A DNA stretch of 64,000 nt from Neoceratodus forsteri (taxonomy: Eukaryota > Chordata > Ceratodontiformes > Ceratodontidae). The notes under the pieces are model-generated. The model made no database searches. It was not told where the DNA came from and saw nothing but the letters and a program-made list of their open reading frames with translations. Below are positions 43,201 to 53,624 of the stretch, one piece after another. Every line of letters starts with the position of its first letter. The stretch's first letter is position 1. The stretch is taken from the NCBI GenBank assembly GCA_016271365.2, contig CM028131.1, positions 288,923,001-288,987,000 of the forward strand. The letters are read 5' to 3'. Both the position numbers and the translations under genes were made by a program.

Positions 43201-44290
43201 TAGTCCATCCAGACCTTCAATCCCTGCACCTGACAGCCTGGTACCTGAGTGGCTAGAGTTCCAGGCTTTGGATCTTTCCGAAGGTGTACTAAGTGTGGTT
43301 GAGGCATCCATGAAAGAGTGGACCATGAGGTGCTATGCCTTCAGATGGAAAAGGTTTTCCGTTTGGTGTCAGGGCAAGGGCTTAGACCCTAATACCTGCC
43401 CTGTGGCCAGTATCCTCGACTACCTTTTGGTCTCTCTCTCCAAAGGAGGTCTCTGGATGACTACCCTTAAGGTGCAGCTGGCAGCCATCTCTGCTTACCA
43501 GGCATGGGCTGGTCAGTGGCACAGGAGACTGTCTGGTGCTTTTTCAAGGGCCTGATCACATATTCCACTCTGGTGCGTGAACCTCCACCTCCAGGGGATC
43601 TACTGCTGGTACTGGCAAAGCTCATGGGCAGGTCATTCAAACCAATGCACTGGTGTGAGATGTCACATCTGTCATGGAAGACCGCCTTCCTGGTGGCTAT
43701 CATGTCAGCCAGAAGGACTGAGGAGCTCCAGGCACTCTCAGTGGAGTCTCCTTACCTGATCTTCCACAGGGACAAGGTTGTCCTGCGCCCCAACCTGAAA
43801 TTCCTTCCGAAGGTTGTGTCGGAGTTTCACCTTAACCAGGTGTTAACTCTGCTGGTGTGCTCCCCGAATTACACCTCGAAGGCCGAGTACAGGCTCCATA
43901 CTTTGGACCCGAGACGAGCGCTCTCTTATTATAAGGAGTGGATGGCTGAAGTTCGGGGAGAGGTTCGCCAGCTGTTTGTCACCTACACTGAAGCCGCACC
44001 TGGCAAACATGCAGCAAAGCAGACGATTGGCAGATGGATTACATCTTGCATGGATCTGTGCTATATGTTGTCAGGTAGGGAGCCTTCCGTAGGGCTAAGG
44101 GCTTATTCCACCTGCCATACCGCTGCATTGGTGGCTGCTTCTAGGAATGTCCCTATCCAGGATATCTGCAGGGCTGCTACCTGGAAGTCAGCAAACACCT
44201 TCATTACCCATTACCACATCGACCTTGAGTCACGCCAGGATGCTGGTTTTTGGAGCCTCAGTTCTCCAGTCTCCGTTTCCCAAGTAGGGG
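43201..44290 (+). pseudogene. DIRS tyrosine recombinase (copy E)
   Basis: Two large open pieces overlap at 43504-43555: WTMRCYAFRWKRFSVWCQGK with TTLKVQLAAISAYQAWAG, then SHLSWKTAFLVAIMSARRTE (first Arg), KFLPKVVSEFHLNQVLTLL, RRALSYYKEW, and ATWKSANTFITHYHIDLESR (Tyr kept; the usual His before TF is Asn). The H-x-x-R motif HSIRH of copy D reads YSTCH here, so both His and the second catalytic Arg are lost. Only one frameshift separates the halves, which makes the residue losses more telling than the frame damage. Confidence 0.9.
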
Positions 44291-44339
44291 GTGTGCACCT
44301 TGCCTCCTTCCCTCATCCCAGAGAACTGCTAGGAGACTG

Positions 44340-44407
44340 CCAATAAGTTTGGATAGAACAACATATCCACAATCATAGAAAAACAGGTTACTCACCTATA
44401 ACAGTAG
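44340..44407. repeat. ICR of DIRS copy E, left half
   Basis: Contains the complement of the E left end (GGATAGAACAACATATCCACAATCAT) and the start of the complement of the right end (CAGGTTACTCACCTATAACAGTAG). The remainder, TTTCTAAGAGTGGTATATGTTC, lies at 53625-53655 on the other side of copy F. Confidence 0.85.
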
Positions 44408-44570
44408 GCTCTTCCACGGAGTGGTCTCTTGCAGTTGGTAAATACTTTTCGGAGTTTCCAGCAGAGGTTGCTGTGGCACGGCAGCTCTTCTAGCAGTTTT
44501 TCACCAGGGACCGCCTACACAGCTTCCTGTTTCCTATATAAGTGTGGGCGGTCCCTGGTATCCTCAGTTC
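44408..44570. repeat. Left inverted terminal repeat of DIRS copy F
   Basis: GGTCTCTTGCAGTTGGTAAATACTTTTCGG is complementary to the ICR start (50290-50320). The inner part is the reverse complement of 53445-53555. Confidence 0.88.
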
Positions 44571-44623
44571 ATTTTCCCGCCGTCTTCAGCTCACACAGCA
44601 GTTAGTTCAACTTCTGTGTAACA

Positions 44624-47085
44624 GTGATCGACGAGAATTTGGATTCCAAACTAATTTCTAAAGATTCTACAATCAAACAAGCACTGTTTCGTTCCTGCCA
44701 TTGTGATAGGACGATATACCGCTTTGACAATCATACATCTTGCGTAAGGTGTCTGGGACCCACACACAACAGCAATTCCTGCAGTTTCTGTCGGGAATTT
44801 AATCAGGCAACTCATCGACAATGGTTGCTTGAAATAACATCTTTTGATGGAGCAGAAAATGTCTCTCTTGGAGAACCAAGGGGCTCATACCAAGGGCTCC
44901 CCACCACTAGATCTCATCCCAGGCAGGAAAAGGAGAAACCCTCCTCACACTCCCTGCCTCGTCACCCGTCGACGGCCACCGTTTCAGGTGCTGCTCCGCC
45001 GATAGTGCGTCCTTCAACACCTTCTTCGTCGATGGGGGCTCATACCCTCTCGTCAACAATGCTTTACATGCAGTCAAATACATGGCTGCTCTGTCGACAG
45101 TGGCCCCTCTCCCATTGACGACTCTGACAATTTAAGTGAAAATGATTATTTTTTCTCTGCAGGCTCGTCAACGGGACCCCGCATTTCTCAGGGAAAACCT
45201 ATGGCATATGCCTTACTTACTGCTCCTCTACCCTCACAGGTGGCCTTTTATGGGGACAGGCGGACAGAGATCAGGACCCTGGTTTATACCACCTTGGGTC
45301 AAGATCTGCTCATACTGTGTGTCCCATCCCCCCTATCACCCCCTTTGTTTCCCAGCATGCCCCCCTACTCACCCCCCTTTCTCAAGAATGGGATATCGCC
45401 AACGTAGTACGACAGGTCTTGCATGCCATGCGGCACTCCCAGCCCTCCGACCCCAGAGAGCCAGGTGATCCTCTTCAATATCCTACTCCTCCGCCCAAAC
45501 AATTTCGTAGTGACAGGAATACCATACCACCTTGCTTCCCTCCTCCTAATATGGAGGATTATTTGTTAGATGAACCAGAATTACCGGTTGACTTCTCCAG
45601 TGATATTGACGAAGAAGAGTTCCAAGATCTGGATTTTCCAAATCCTGACTCCCCCTATTTGGAAATCTCTTCTCTGGATGGGGCCCTGCCTAGACCTTCC
45701 GTAGCCTGTCCCCCAGATGACCCAACCTTTAATGAAATGATGGTTCACATACAAAAGGTCACGGGATTCTCTACTACAGAGCATGGCAAACAATGTAAGG
45801 ATATGGGAGAATATCTTGAATTACCAGAGGAATCTGAGTTAGTGGTTCCCCCACTAATACCAATGTGCCAGAATGGCATGCTGGTTGCCTGGCATCAGCC
45901 TTTAGCTATTATACCTGTTTCCCGCAAAGCAGATCGTTTATATCAAGCTCCCCTGGACCATCCTTTTCTGTGCACCATCCCAGAAGCGGATTCAGGGGTC
46001 ATTACTACCGCTCATGATTGTACTAAAAGACCTAAACACATGAGCTCCTTACCACCTGATAAAGAATCCCAAAATATTGACTACCTAGAGAAAAAGGTAT
46101 TTTCCTGAGGTACCATGAATATACGAATCTTAAACTGTATGGGTCATATGGTTAAATGCCAGCGTACCCTTGGGACCTCTGCCATTGAACTCATCAGTAA
46201 ACTCCCTCCTTCACAAGAAAGGGACAGATTATTTTTGTTTTAGTTTTTTTCTCATCTCTCCTCCATTGGACTCTCTCCGGTGTGAGCATGCGGTCCCAGA
46301 CGGTCTCCCGTCTGCCTGAAGCGCCATCTCTCCGATGTGAAGAACCCCCCTCTTCAGGCTGCTAGCCCATCCCCCCAGCTCTGAGTCCCCTGGGGAGGGA
46401 CCTCCTTACTCCTCAGGTGCTCTGTCTACAGTGTTGTGGGCTGCAACCCTTTTGAAAGGGATCATCTAGACATCTGATGCCCGGCGGTGACAAGGGGTCC
46501 CAACCTCTGGCCCCACCATCGGCTACCAATGGCGAGAGGGTTTTTTTCTTGTGGTTTTACGTCCTTTCTCCTCTCCCCCCGGCAGAGCCTGAGCGTGCAG
46601 TGACGCCAGGGATGTCCGTTGTGGCTCTGTAACCCACTATTGAGTCCTGAGTGTTGCAGTGCCACCAGTCACCACCGGGGGCTGCTGTGATGCTGGGATG
46701 AACCCTGGATCCCCCTTGAGAGAGGAGAGCAGTCCTACAGATGTTCAATCCTCCCTTCCCCTGGTGGCCCCGGCTCATTCCTGAACCTGGGTCGCCTGTG
46801 TGGCACGAGGTGTGGCATCCAGCGCATCAACCCTCAGTGCCACCAGGCCCAAAAGGGACAAATTATTGACGACAGTGTCAACTAGCAACTCTGTCTCCCG
46901 TCACGTACTCAGGTCGGGATATGATGCCGTAGATACCTCAGCCCAACTATCAGCTACTGGTATTTCTTTGCATTGCCATGCCTGGCTTCACGTTTCAGGA
47001 TTTTCACCTGATATATAACATAAAGTAGCCAATACTCCCTTTAATGGATCCAAGCTGTTCAGGCCAGGTACTCAAACATTACTAG
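44624..47085 (+). pseudogene. DIRS gag (copy F)
   Basis: The frame starts at GTG 44624, probably a mutated ATG, with IDENLDSKLI. The zinc knuckle DNHTSCVRCLGPTHNSNSCS (44725-44785) has the C-x2-C...H-x4-C layout. After a stop at 45116 and frameshift, the acidic and capsid-like region runs open from 45400 to 46108: FSSDIDEEEFQDLDFPNPDS, MVHIQKVTGFSTTEHGKQ, KADRLYQAPLDHPFLC, LPPDKESQNIDYLEKK. A 618-bp insert (46234-46851) interrupts it. Then TGISLHCHAWLHVSGFSPDI and FNGSKLFRPGTQTLLDDLQA close gag. Confidence 0.85.
46218..46867 (-). mobile_element. Retroposed insert in the gag of copy F, with 16-bp direct repeats
   Basis: AAAGGGACAGATTATT (46218-46233) and AAAGGGACAAATTATT (46852-46867) flank 618 bp. 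Joining them restores gag. The left inner end is T-rich (TTTGTTTTAGTTTTTTTC), so the insert has an A-rich 3' tail on the minus strand, as in LINE-mobilised sequences. Its minus-strand 5' part starts near GGTGGCACTGAGGG and includes a B-box-like GGTTCAGGAATGA. GGTGGC and GCCACC could pair as an acceptor stem, so a tRNA-derived SINE is possible. The part 46712-46851 resembles 28114-28251 in copy D. Long for a SINE. Confidence 0.6.
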
Positions 47086-47379
47086 ATGACCTGCAGGCAT
47101 CAGGCAGAACCCTATGGTACAGTTCACAGCATGTACCATACTCCACATACAATCTACCATTCTCAATACTCCTCTTATTCCAAAAGAGGTGGAAAATACA
47201 AAACTAATACCAAAGGTGGCTACAGAGGTCATATCCAATCCACCAGAGGCAACACCTCTGCCACCAAGGGATCCCGCCCCAACCCTTCTGGAGGGGCCGG
47301 GCAGCCCAGCACCCAGTTACCCACTAGGGCCCCCCCGCCTCCTCGACCAGGCCTCGGAGGCTGTGGGGGGTCATTTTGC

Positions 47380-48210
47380 CCTCCATTTGGAGGCCTGACA
47401 AAAGATCATTTCAGACAAATGGGTACTTCTGATTATACAGAAGGGCCACACTCTGGAGTTCATTTCTGCCCCACCCCCTTGCCCTCCCAGAAGATGCAGT
47501 ATCCTCCAGACCACATACCCATCCTTCAGGAGGAAGTGAGGGCCCTTTTAGCCAAACAGGCCATTTTACCAGTGCCCCTTTCAGAACATCAAACGGGATT
47601 TTACTCCCACTTCTTTCTGGTACCCAGACGAACAGGAGACCTCAGACCAATACTGGACCTGACACAAATGAATCATTACATCCAGTACAAACATTTTCAC
47701 ATGATTTCTCTAAACGCCACCATGCCCATCCTGAAACAGGGAAACTGGCTTTGTGCCTGGATATGAAAGACACTTACTTACATATCCCCATCCATCCTGC
47801 CCACCACAAATTTCTGCACTTCCACCTACTAGGTTAAAGCTACCAGTCTTGAGCACTCTCTTTCAGCCTCTCCTCGGCCCCAAGAGTGTTCACCAAATGC
47901 CTAGCAGTGGTGGCAGCAGCCATACAAAAAAGAGGGCACTTCATCTTTCCATATCTAGACAACTGGCTGATCAAAGCAGACTCCAACGTAGCTCTGCTTG
48001 CCTCCCTAGATGCTACCCTGAAGATGTTCAAAGATCTAGGGATCACAGTCAGGTGGCCAAAGTCCAGCCCAGACCCAACACAGTCCCTCCAATGCATTGG
48101 AGCTGTTCTAGATAATGTCATAGCCAGAGCTTACCTCCCACCTGCTCGCCAGGACACACATATCTCTGGCTTCGCAGATACTGACTCAGAAAATAGTCAC
48201 AGCCAGACAA
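47380..48210 (+). pseudogene. DIRS reverse transcriptase (copy F)
   Basis: One frame (47086-47766) gives PILQEEVRALLAKQAILPVP, FYSHFFLVPRRTGDLRPILD and HFHMISLNATMPILKQGNWL, then a frameshift after WLCAW. CLDMKDTYLHIPIHPAHHKF follows near 47755-47815 (first Asp kept, DAY changed to DTY). After a TAA near 47837, VFTKCLAVVAAAIQKRGHFI and FPYLDNWLIKAD (47957-47990) appear: YLDD is YLDN, so the second catalytic Asp is lost. SLQCIGAVLDNVIARAYLPP closes the domain. Confidence 0.9.
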
Positions 48211-49234
48211 ATGCTGAGCCTTCTGGGTCGCAGGTCCACAGTCATCTCGATGGTGGCATTCAACCATCTTCACATGAGACCTGTCCAATGGACCCTCCAG
48301 TATCAATTATCTCAAAAAACAGGACAGTTCAAAGACAGAATCAGGGTCACTCCCTCTCTGAAGTCAACCATGACATGGTGGACAACCAGAGCCAATCTGA
48401 GTCAGGGAATTCCTTTCTGGTCCCTGCCTCCCATGCAAACGTTAACCACGGATGCTTCCCTAGAGGGCTGAGGCACATACTTGGGTCCTTATCAGGCACA
48501 AGGCCAGTGGGCCGCCTCTCCCCATTACCTTCATATCAGTCTCCTAGAGATGAAAGCGGCCCATCTAGCCCTTCAGGCATTCCAGTCCTACCTGATGCCA
48601 GGAGCCTTGCTGATTTAGTCAGACAACACTGCAGTGATATTTTATCTCAACAAGCAAGGAGGTACGAAATCACGCACCCTATGCATAGAGACCCTTGCAG
48701 TCTGGCAATAAGCCATCAGGCAACAAGTAATGCTAACGGTCATCCACCTACTGGGGGCATTACAACCAGTTAACCGACTGGCTGAGTCACCAGTCCTCCT
48801 CTCACGAATGGACACTTCACAAGCAAGTACTTCAAGAAAACTTCAACGTATTGGGAACCCCACATCTGGACCTGTTTGCATCCCCAGTGAATCACCATCT
48901 CCCCAATTACTTTTCCATTATCACGAACAAAAAGGGACGGTCTATAGATGCCCTGTCCCAACCATGGACAGGACTCTTCTTCTATGCTTCCCCCGCTGTC
49001 TCTCTCCTGCATTGGACTCTTCTGAAACTACAAATAAAACCAGCCACAATTATACTCATAGCTCCAATGTGGCCTCACCAAATGTGGTTTCCCCTACTCC
49101 AACAACTATCAGTACAGGAACCCGTTCTGCTGCCAATCAGACTGGACCTTTTGACTCAGTGTCAAGGGTGCCTCCTACATCCCAACCTGAAGGCTCTACA
49201 CCTTCATGCTTGGCTCCTGAGGATGCCTTCATAA
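48211..49234 (+). pseudogene. DIRS RNase H and Dam-like segment (copy F)
   Basis: Thumb block LSLLGRRSTVISMVAFNHLH, then TLTTDASLEG followed by TGA in place of Trp (48469), ISLLEMKAAHLALQAF, SDNTAVIFYLNKQGGTKS (second Asp) near 48620, and QPVNRLAESPV where others have N.LAD.LSR (last Asp replaced by Glu). The methyltransferase-like segment reads LGTPHLDLFASPVNHHLPNY and LFFYASPAVSLLHW, with FPPF changed to SPAV. It ends VAPMW-type IAPMWPHQMWFPLLQQL and a stop at 49232. Inactive. Confidence 0.85.
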
Positions 49235-50236
49235 CTAGATTACAAGTGTCCTCTCCTGTTGCCAATATTCTCTTAGCCTCTTGTAAACCAGGAACCAGAG
49301 AAATATCCAATTCCAAATGGAAATGTTTCTCCATATGGTCTGCCTCTCGGTGATTGGCTCCTTACTGTTGTCCACTGATGAAGGTTTTAGACTACCTGGC
49401 CTGTTATCTGAGTCAGGTTTAAGCTATTCTTCCATCAAAGTCCACTTGGCCGCCATCTCGGCTTTCCATGAACCTCTAGATGGCAGATTACTGTACAAAC
49501 ATCATCTAGCCAAGATGTTTTTGAAAGGAATGTTTAAATTAAGCCACCTATCAGAAGACCCACTCCTCTGTGGGATCTCAATTTTATAATAGAAAAATTG
49601 ACCCTTGAACCATTCAAGCCAGCGGCCACTTGTGCACTCTGTTTCCTTTCATGGAAAATGCTATTTCTAGTGGCTGTTGCTTCAGTTCGCCGTATTTCTG
49701 AGCTTCATGACCTCATGTAGGGAACCTTGCTTGATTTTCCACAAGGACAGGGTAGCACTCCACACCAACCCTTCCTTCCTAAAGTAGTCTCTGAATATAC
49801 TTTGAATCAGTCCTTGGAGTTACTGGTATACTATCCTGAATACTCCAATCAAGGTGAACATCATCTACATACTTTAGATGTCTGTCGTATACTACAATAC
49901 TATACTAATTGGACAAAATCAATTAGAAAAACTTCTGAATTGTTCATCACTTTTGCCTCAGGCAGAGAAGGACTCCCAGTAGCTGAAAGAACCCTTTCTT
50001 GCTGGCTGGCAAATTGCATTACATTTTGTTACAAAACATACAACAAACCTTTACCAGGACCTGTCCAAGCCCATTCCACTAGAGCTATGGCTACTGCTGT
50101 GGCTTGCTTTAAAGGAGCCTCCATTCTGGACATCTGCAATGCAGCTACCTGGTCCACAATCAATACAATCACATGGAATTGCAATCTAGATATTGCCTTA
50201 CAATGTGGGGCGGCCTTCGGCCATGCAGTCCTGTAA
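49235..50236 (+). pseudogene. DIRS tyrosine recombinase lacking the nucleophile (copy F)
   Basis: Core-binding part: SSIKVHLAAISAFHEPLDG (49430-49485). Catalytic part: LSWKMLFLVAVASVRRISEL (first Arg, 49650-49705), LPKVVSEYTLNQSLELLVYY, LHTLDVCRILQYY, CWLANCITFCYKTYNKPLPG, AHSTRAMATAVACFKGA (H-x-x-R kept), then ATWSTINTITWNCNLDIALQ. Where A has HTFIRHYSLD, F has NTITWNCNLD: the Tyr nucleophile is Cys (TAC to TGC), and the preceding His residues are lost. Ends FGHAVL with TAA at 50234. Stops at 49352 and 49719 and several frameshifts. Confidence 0.92.
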
Positions 50237-50286
50237 GGTCTTCTGTCATAACTGTCCTCCCACAGGGACATAACTGCTTGGGATTC

Positions 50287-50389
50287 ATCCCAAAAGTATT
50301 TACCTACTGCAAGAGACCGGGAAGATGGTACAGTTACGCAAGAACTTGCCATAACAGTAGAATCTTCGAGGAGTGTCTCTTGCAGTAGA
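50287..50389. repeat. ICR of DIRS copy F
   Basis: Complement of the left end (CCCAAAAGTATTTACCTACTGCAAGAGACC) joined to the complement of the right end (GTTACGCAAGAACTTGCCATAACAGTAGA...CTCTTGCAGTAG). Same architecture as the ICR of copy A, with recognisable sequence identity. Confidence 0.88.
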
Positions 50390-50519
50390 TCTATTCACAG
50401 GGCCGGCTTTTAGGGTTTGGGGGCCCCAGCAGAATTAGTGAAGTCATGGCCTCTCTTACAGCCCACCTTAGCCCATGTATTTTACTGTAGCCCATAGGTG
50501 CAAGATTTTATTTGTGGTG

Positions 50520-50606
50520 ATACTATAGGCAGGGAAAAATGGGCAGATTAGGAGGGCCAAGTAGTAGTTATCTGCCGGCAAATTTTATATTTCTTTGTTT
50601 CTATGT
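50520..50606 (+). mobile_element. CR1-type 3' tail fragment
   Basis: GGGAAAAATGGGCAGATTAGGAGGGCC...TATCTGCCGGCAAATTTTATATTTC is the CR1 3' tail (compare 13425-13483). No coding part precedes it. Could be a very short CR1 insertion or a SINE using the CR1 tail. Confidence 0.7.
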
Positions 50607-53000
50607 ATAGCTTTAGTATAACCTTTAGTATTATCCTGGACTCCCTTCAGAGTGCCTTCCTCAAGCAACTGGTCATGGAACCAACTCGGCAGAAGGCAAC
50701 ACTGGACCTTGTGCTCACAAACAGGGACAGTGTGATGGGGGTAACAGTGGGGGAGCACCTGGGGAACAGTGACCACCAGTCATTGTGGTTTGAAATCACA
50801 GAAAGAGCAGAACCAAACCACACAAAACACGTATCCTGGATTTGGGGGGCAGACTTTGGGAAAATGGGAGATACTTGAAAGAGGCATTAAGGGAATCGGA
50901 CAGGAATCAGGGGTTGAGGAACAGTGGGCAGTATTTAAAATGTGGATTACAAGAACAACATAATTATGCATTAAGCAGATTAGCAAGAGGAAAAGGAAGA
51001 GAAGACCATTATGGTTTTCCAAAGAGGTAGCAAAGAAAGTGAAAGCCAAAAGATTGCATTCAGGCAATACAAAAGACACAGGCAGAAGGGGATAGGGAGA
51101 AGTACCAGGAGAAGCAAAGGAGGCAGGGCGGTCAGTAAGGAAGCCAAAGCTCAGACAGAAGAACACATTGCAAAATCAGTGGGTAGAGGGACAAAACCTT
51201 TACAGGTACATAAGTGAAAAAGAAAGACAAAGGGGGATAGTGAGACTGAAGAGGAGGATGGGGGCGTGGAGGATGACAACAGTAAAGCCGACATATTGAA
51301 CAGGTATTTCTGCTCAGTCTTTACTGAGGAAGAGGAGAGTAATGGGTCTGAAGGGAGTATAAGGGGTGAGAATGGTGCAGAAATGGACATAAGTCCCTTT
51401 ACACGAGAAAGGGTCCTGAAGGAACTGGAAGTAATAAGAGTTGCTAAAGCAATGGGACCAGATGGGGTGCACCCCATGGTCCTTAAAGAACTAAGAGAGG
51501 TGGTGGCTGAACCTCTGGCTATCCTGTTTAGCCAATCACTGGAAAGGGAGGTACCCAAAGACTAGAGGACAGCAGATGTAGTCCCCTTATACAAAAGTAG
51601 AACAAAAAGAGGAAGCGAGGAACTTCAAGACCATCAGCCTCACCTCAGTAGTGGGGAAGATCATGGAAGCACTACTGAAGGAGAGATTGGTGGAACATCT
51701 GGTTGTCAACGGACTACAGGACCCAAGGCGCATGGTTTCACGGGAGGTCATGTCAGACCAACCTTGTTGAATTTTTGACTGGGTGACTAGGGAGGTGGAT
51801 CGGGGAGGGCAGTGGACATGGCCTATCTGGACTTCAGCAAGGCCTTTGACACTGTGCCACATAGAAGACTATTACACAAACTGGGGAATATGGGTGTGGG
51901 CAGGACAGTAGTGTGGTGGATAGGTAACTGGCTGGGTGGCAGGACACAGAGGGTGGTGGTAAATGGCTGTCACTCCACAGAGGGAAGAGTGACCAGTGGG
52001 GTACCACAGGGATCAGTGCTGGGACCGGTCCTATTCAACATCTTCATCAGTGACATTGCACAGGACCTAGAAGGCAGAATTTCACTGTTCGCTGATGACA
52101 CAAAGCTCTGTAACAGAGTAGACACACCAGAGGGTGTAGACAGAATGAGAAGGGACCTGCAGAAACTTGAAGAATGGTCAGGGGTTTGGCAGTTGAAATT
52201 CAATGCAAGGAAGTGCAAGATAATGCATATGGGGCACAAAAACCCTGGCACAATATATCAGCTGGGGGGTAAGGATATAGCATGCACCAAGCAGGAAAGG
52301 GATCTTGGAGTTATCGCTGATGACCTCAAGGTAGGGAAACTGTGACAAGACAGCAAGTAAAGCAAATAGGATGCTAGGATGTATAGGCAGGGGCATCACC
52401 AGCAGGAAAAGGGAGGTCATAATTCCACTATACAAGACACTAGTGAGGCCCCACCTGGAGTACAGTGTACAGTTCTGGAGACCATACCTACATAAGGACA
52501 TAGACAGGGTAGAGAAGGTTCAGAGGAGGGCAACAAAGATGGTGCATGGATTGCATCACAAGTCCTATGAAGACAGGTTGAAAGAACTGAACATGTACCC
52601 CTGGAGGAGAGGAGGGAGAGAGGGGATATGATAGAGACATACAAGTATCTTACAGGGAGGAACAGGGTGCAGAAATACACTATTTTTAAGTGAAAAAGAT
52701 GTTCCAGGACTAGAGGGCATGGCATGAAGTTGGAGGAAGGATGATTCAGAGGAAACATGAGGAAGAATTTCTTCACAGAACGGGTGGTGGACAAATGGAA
52801 CACCCTGCCAGAGGAAGTGGTGGGGGCTAAAACAATCATGGGATTTAAGAATGCATGGGATAGACATAAAGGAATTTTGGAGGTCAGGGGTAAGGGGCAA
52901 CAGACTTCTAGGAAAACATAAACTGAACTTACAAGCTCAAATGGGAAGACTGGGTGGGCCATAGGCCTTATCTACCGGCACTGTCTATGTATCTATGTAT
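50607..53000 (+). mobile_element. CR1 LINE, sense, 5'-truncated
   Basis: Starts in the endonuclease (LVMEPTRQKATLDLVLTNRD, NSDHQSLWFEI), then the linker to 51240, RT and the C-terminal region, and ends with GACTGGGTGGGCC...CACTGTCTATGTATC plus ATGTAT repeats, as CR1 tails do. It lies inside the hAT-like element within DIRS copy F, so it is among the youngest insertions in the window. Coding quality is the best of all CR1 copies here. Confidence 0.92.
51266..52800 (+). pseudogene. CR1 reverse transcriptase and C-terminal region
   Basis: DILNRYFCSVFTEEEES, MGPDGVHPMVLKELREVVAE and FSQSLEREVPKD end at TAG 51563 (the expected W is a stop). After two frameshifts the palm is continuous from 51812 to 52345: MAYLDFSKAFDTVPHRRLLH (first Asp), SGVPQGSVLGPVLFNIFISD, SLFADDTKLCNR with FADD intact (52085-52096), QERDLGVIADD. 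The C-terminal part follows in other frames: [31 protein letters not shown], and NFFTERVVD-type sequence near 52765. The element RT would copy its own RNA at a nicked target. It is disabled by frameshifts only. Confidence 0.9.
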
Positions 53001-53299
53001 AACCAGTAGTATTTAAAAAAAAAAATTTTAGGCGAACACAGCAGTGTCATTTCTTGGGGCTGTTCTTCCCATCCCATCCATTGCTGCCTATCCACCTCAT
53101 ATTGACTGGATCACAGCTTGTTGAGGTATTTCATGACATAATCAGAAGGATCTGCATAGTCCTTCACTGATGTTTTAAAAATATATTAAGATAAAAAAAT
53201 GTTTAAAAATGAATAAGGTCAACTTCTCTGCTTGGGGGCCCCCATGAGCAGGGGCTCCCAGCAACCGCAGGGTTCGCTGGTGCCTAAAACCGGCTATGG

Positions 53300-53624
53300 T
53301 TCCCACCCTCCATCCCCCTCGTCTTCTAAGACAGCAAATTCTGGTCCAATGTCTTTGGGTTGGGATTCCTTCGCTACCTCGGGTTCCCCTCGGTCCTCGC
53401 TTTGTGAGCTGAATCTGGTGGGGGAACTGTGGATACCAGGGTCTGCCCACACTTGTATAGGAAACAGGAAGCTGATGTCATGTGTGGACGGTCCCTGGTG
53501 AAAAACTGCTAGAAGAGCTGCCGTCCCACTGCGACCTCTGCTGGAAACTCCCAAAAGTATTTACCTACTGCAAGAGACAGTCCTCGAAGATGTACTGTTA
53601 CTGTAACTTCTTTCATAACTGTAC
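53300..53624. repeat. Right inverted terminal repeat of DIRS copy F
   Basis: Inverted copy of 44408-44570 at 53445-53560, with an outer end CCTACTGCAAGAGACAG...TTCATAACTGTAC matching the ICR complement. E sequence starts again at 53625. Confidence 0.88.

Larger units (their letters stand above)
50398..53298. mobile_element. hAT-like element carrying a CR1, between ICR and right repeat of copy F
   Basis: Left end CAGGGCCGGCTTTTAGGGTTT and right end (complement) CATAGCCGGTTTTAGGCACC form a terminal inverted repeat; the next bases pair in part (GGGGGCCCC on the left, GGGGGCCCCC on the right). CAGGGCCGGC starts are common in hAT families of vertebrates. An 8-bp target duplication could not be recognised (TCTATTCA against GTTCCCAC), so either an end is eroded or the assignment is off. 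Own sequence is limited to 50398-50519 and 53005-53298; the rest is CR1. No transposase. Confidence 0.6.
44408..53624 (+). mobile_element. DIRS retrotransposon copy F, nested in the ICR of copy E
   Basis: Left repeat 44408-44570, gag, RT, RNase H, methyltransferase-like segment, tyrosine recombinase to 50236, ICR 50287-50389, then a hAT element (50398-53298) and the right repeat 53300-53624. The repeats are inverted: CTGCTAGAAGAGCTGCC on the right pairs with GGCAGCTCTTCTAGCAG on the left; GGACCGCCTACAC...CCCGCC pairs with the right counterpart. E sequence flanks it on both sides. The family is related to copy A by its ICR (ACCTACTGCAAGAG, TAAC AGTAGA). It is frameshifted and lacks the recombinase nucleophile. 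Confidence 0.92.
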
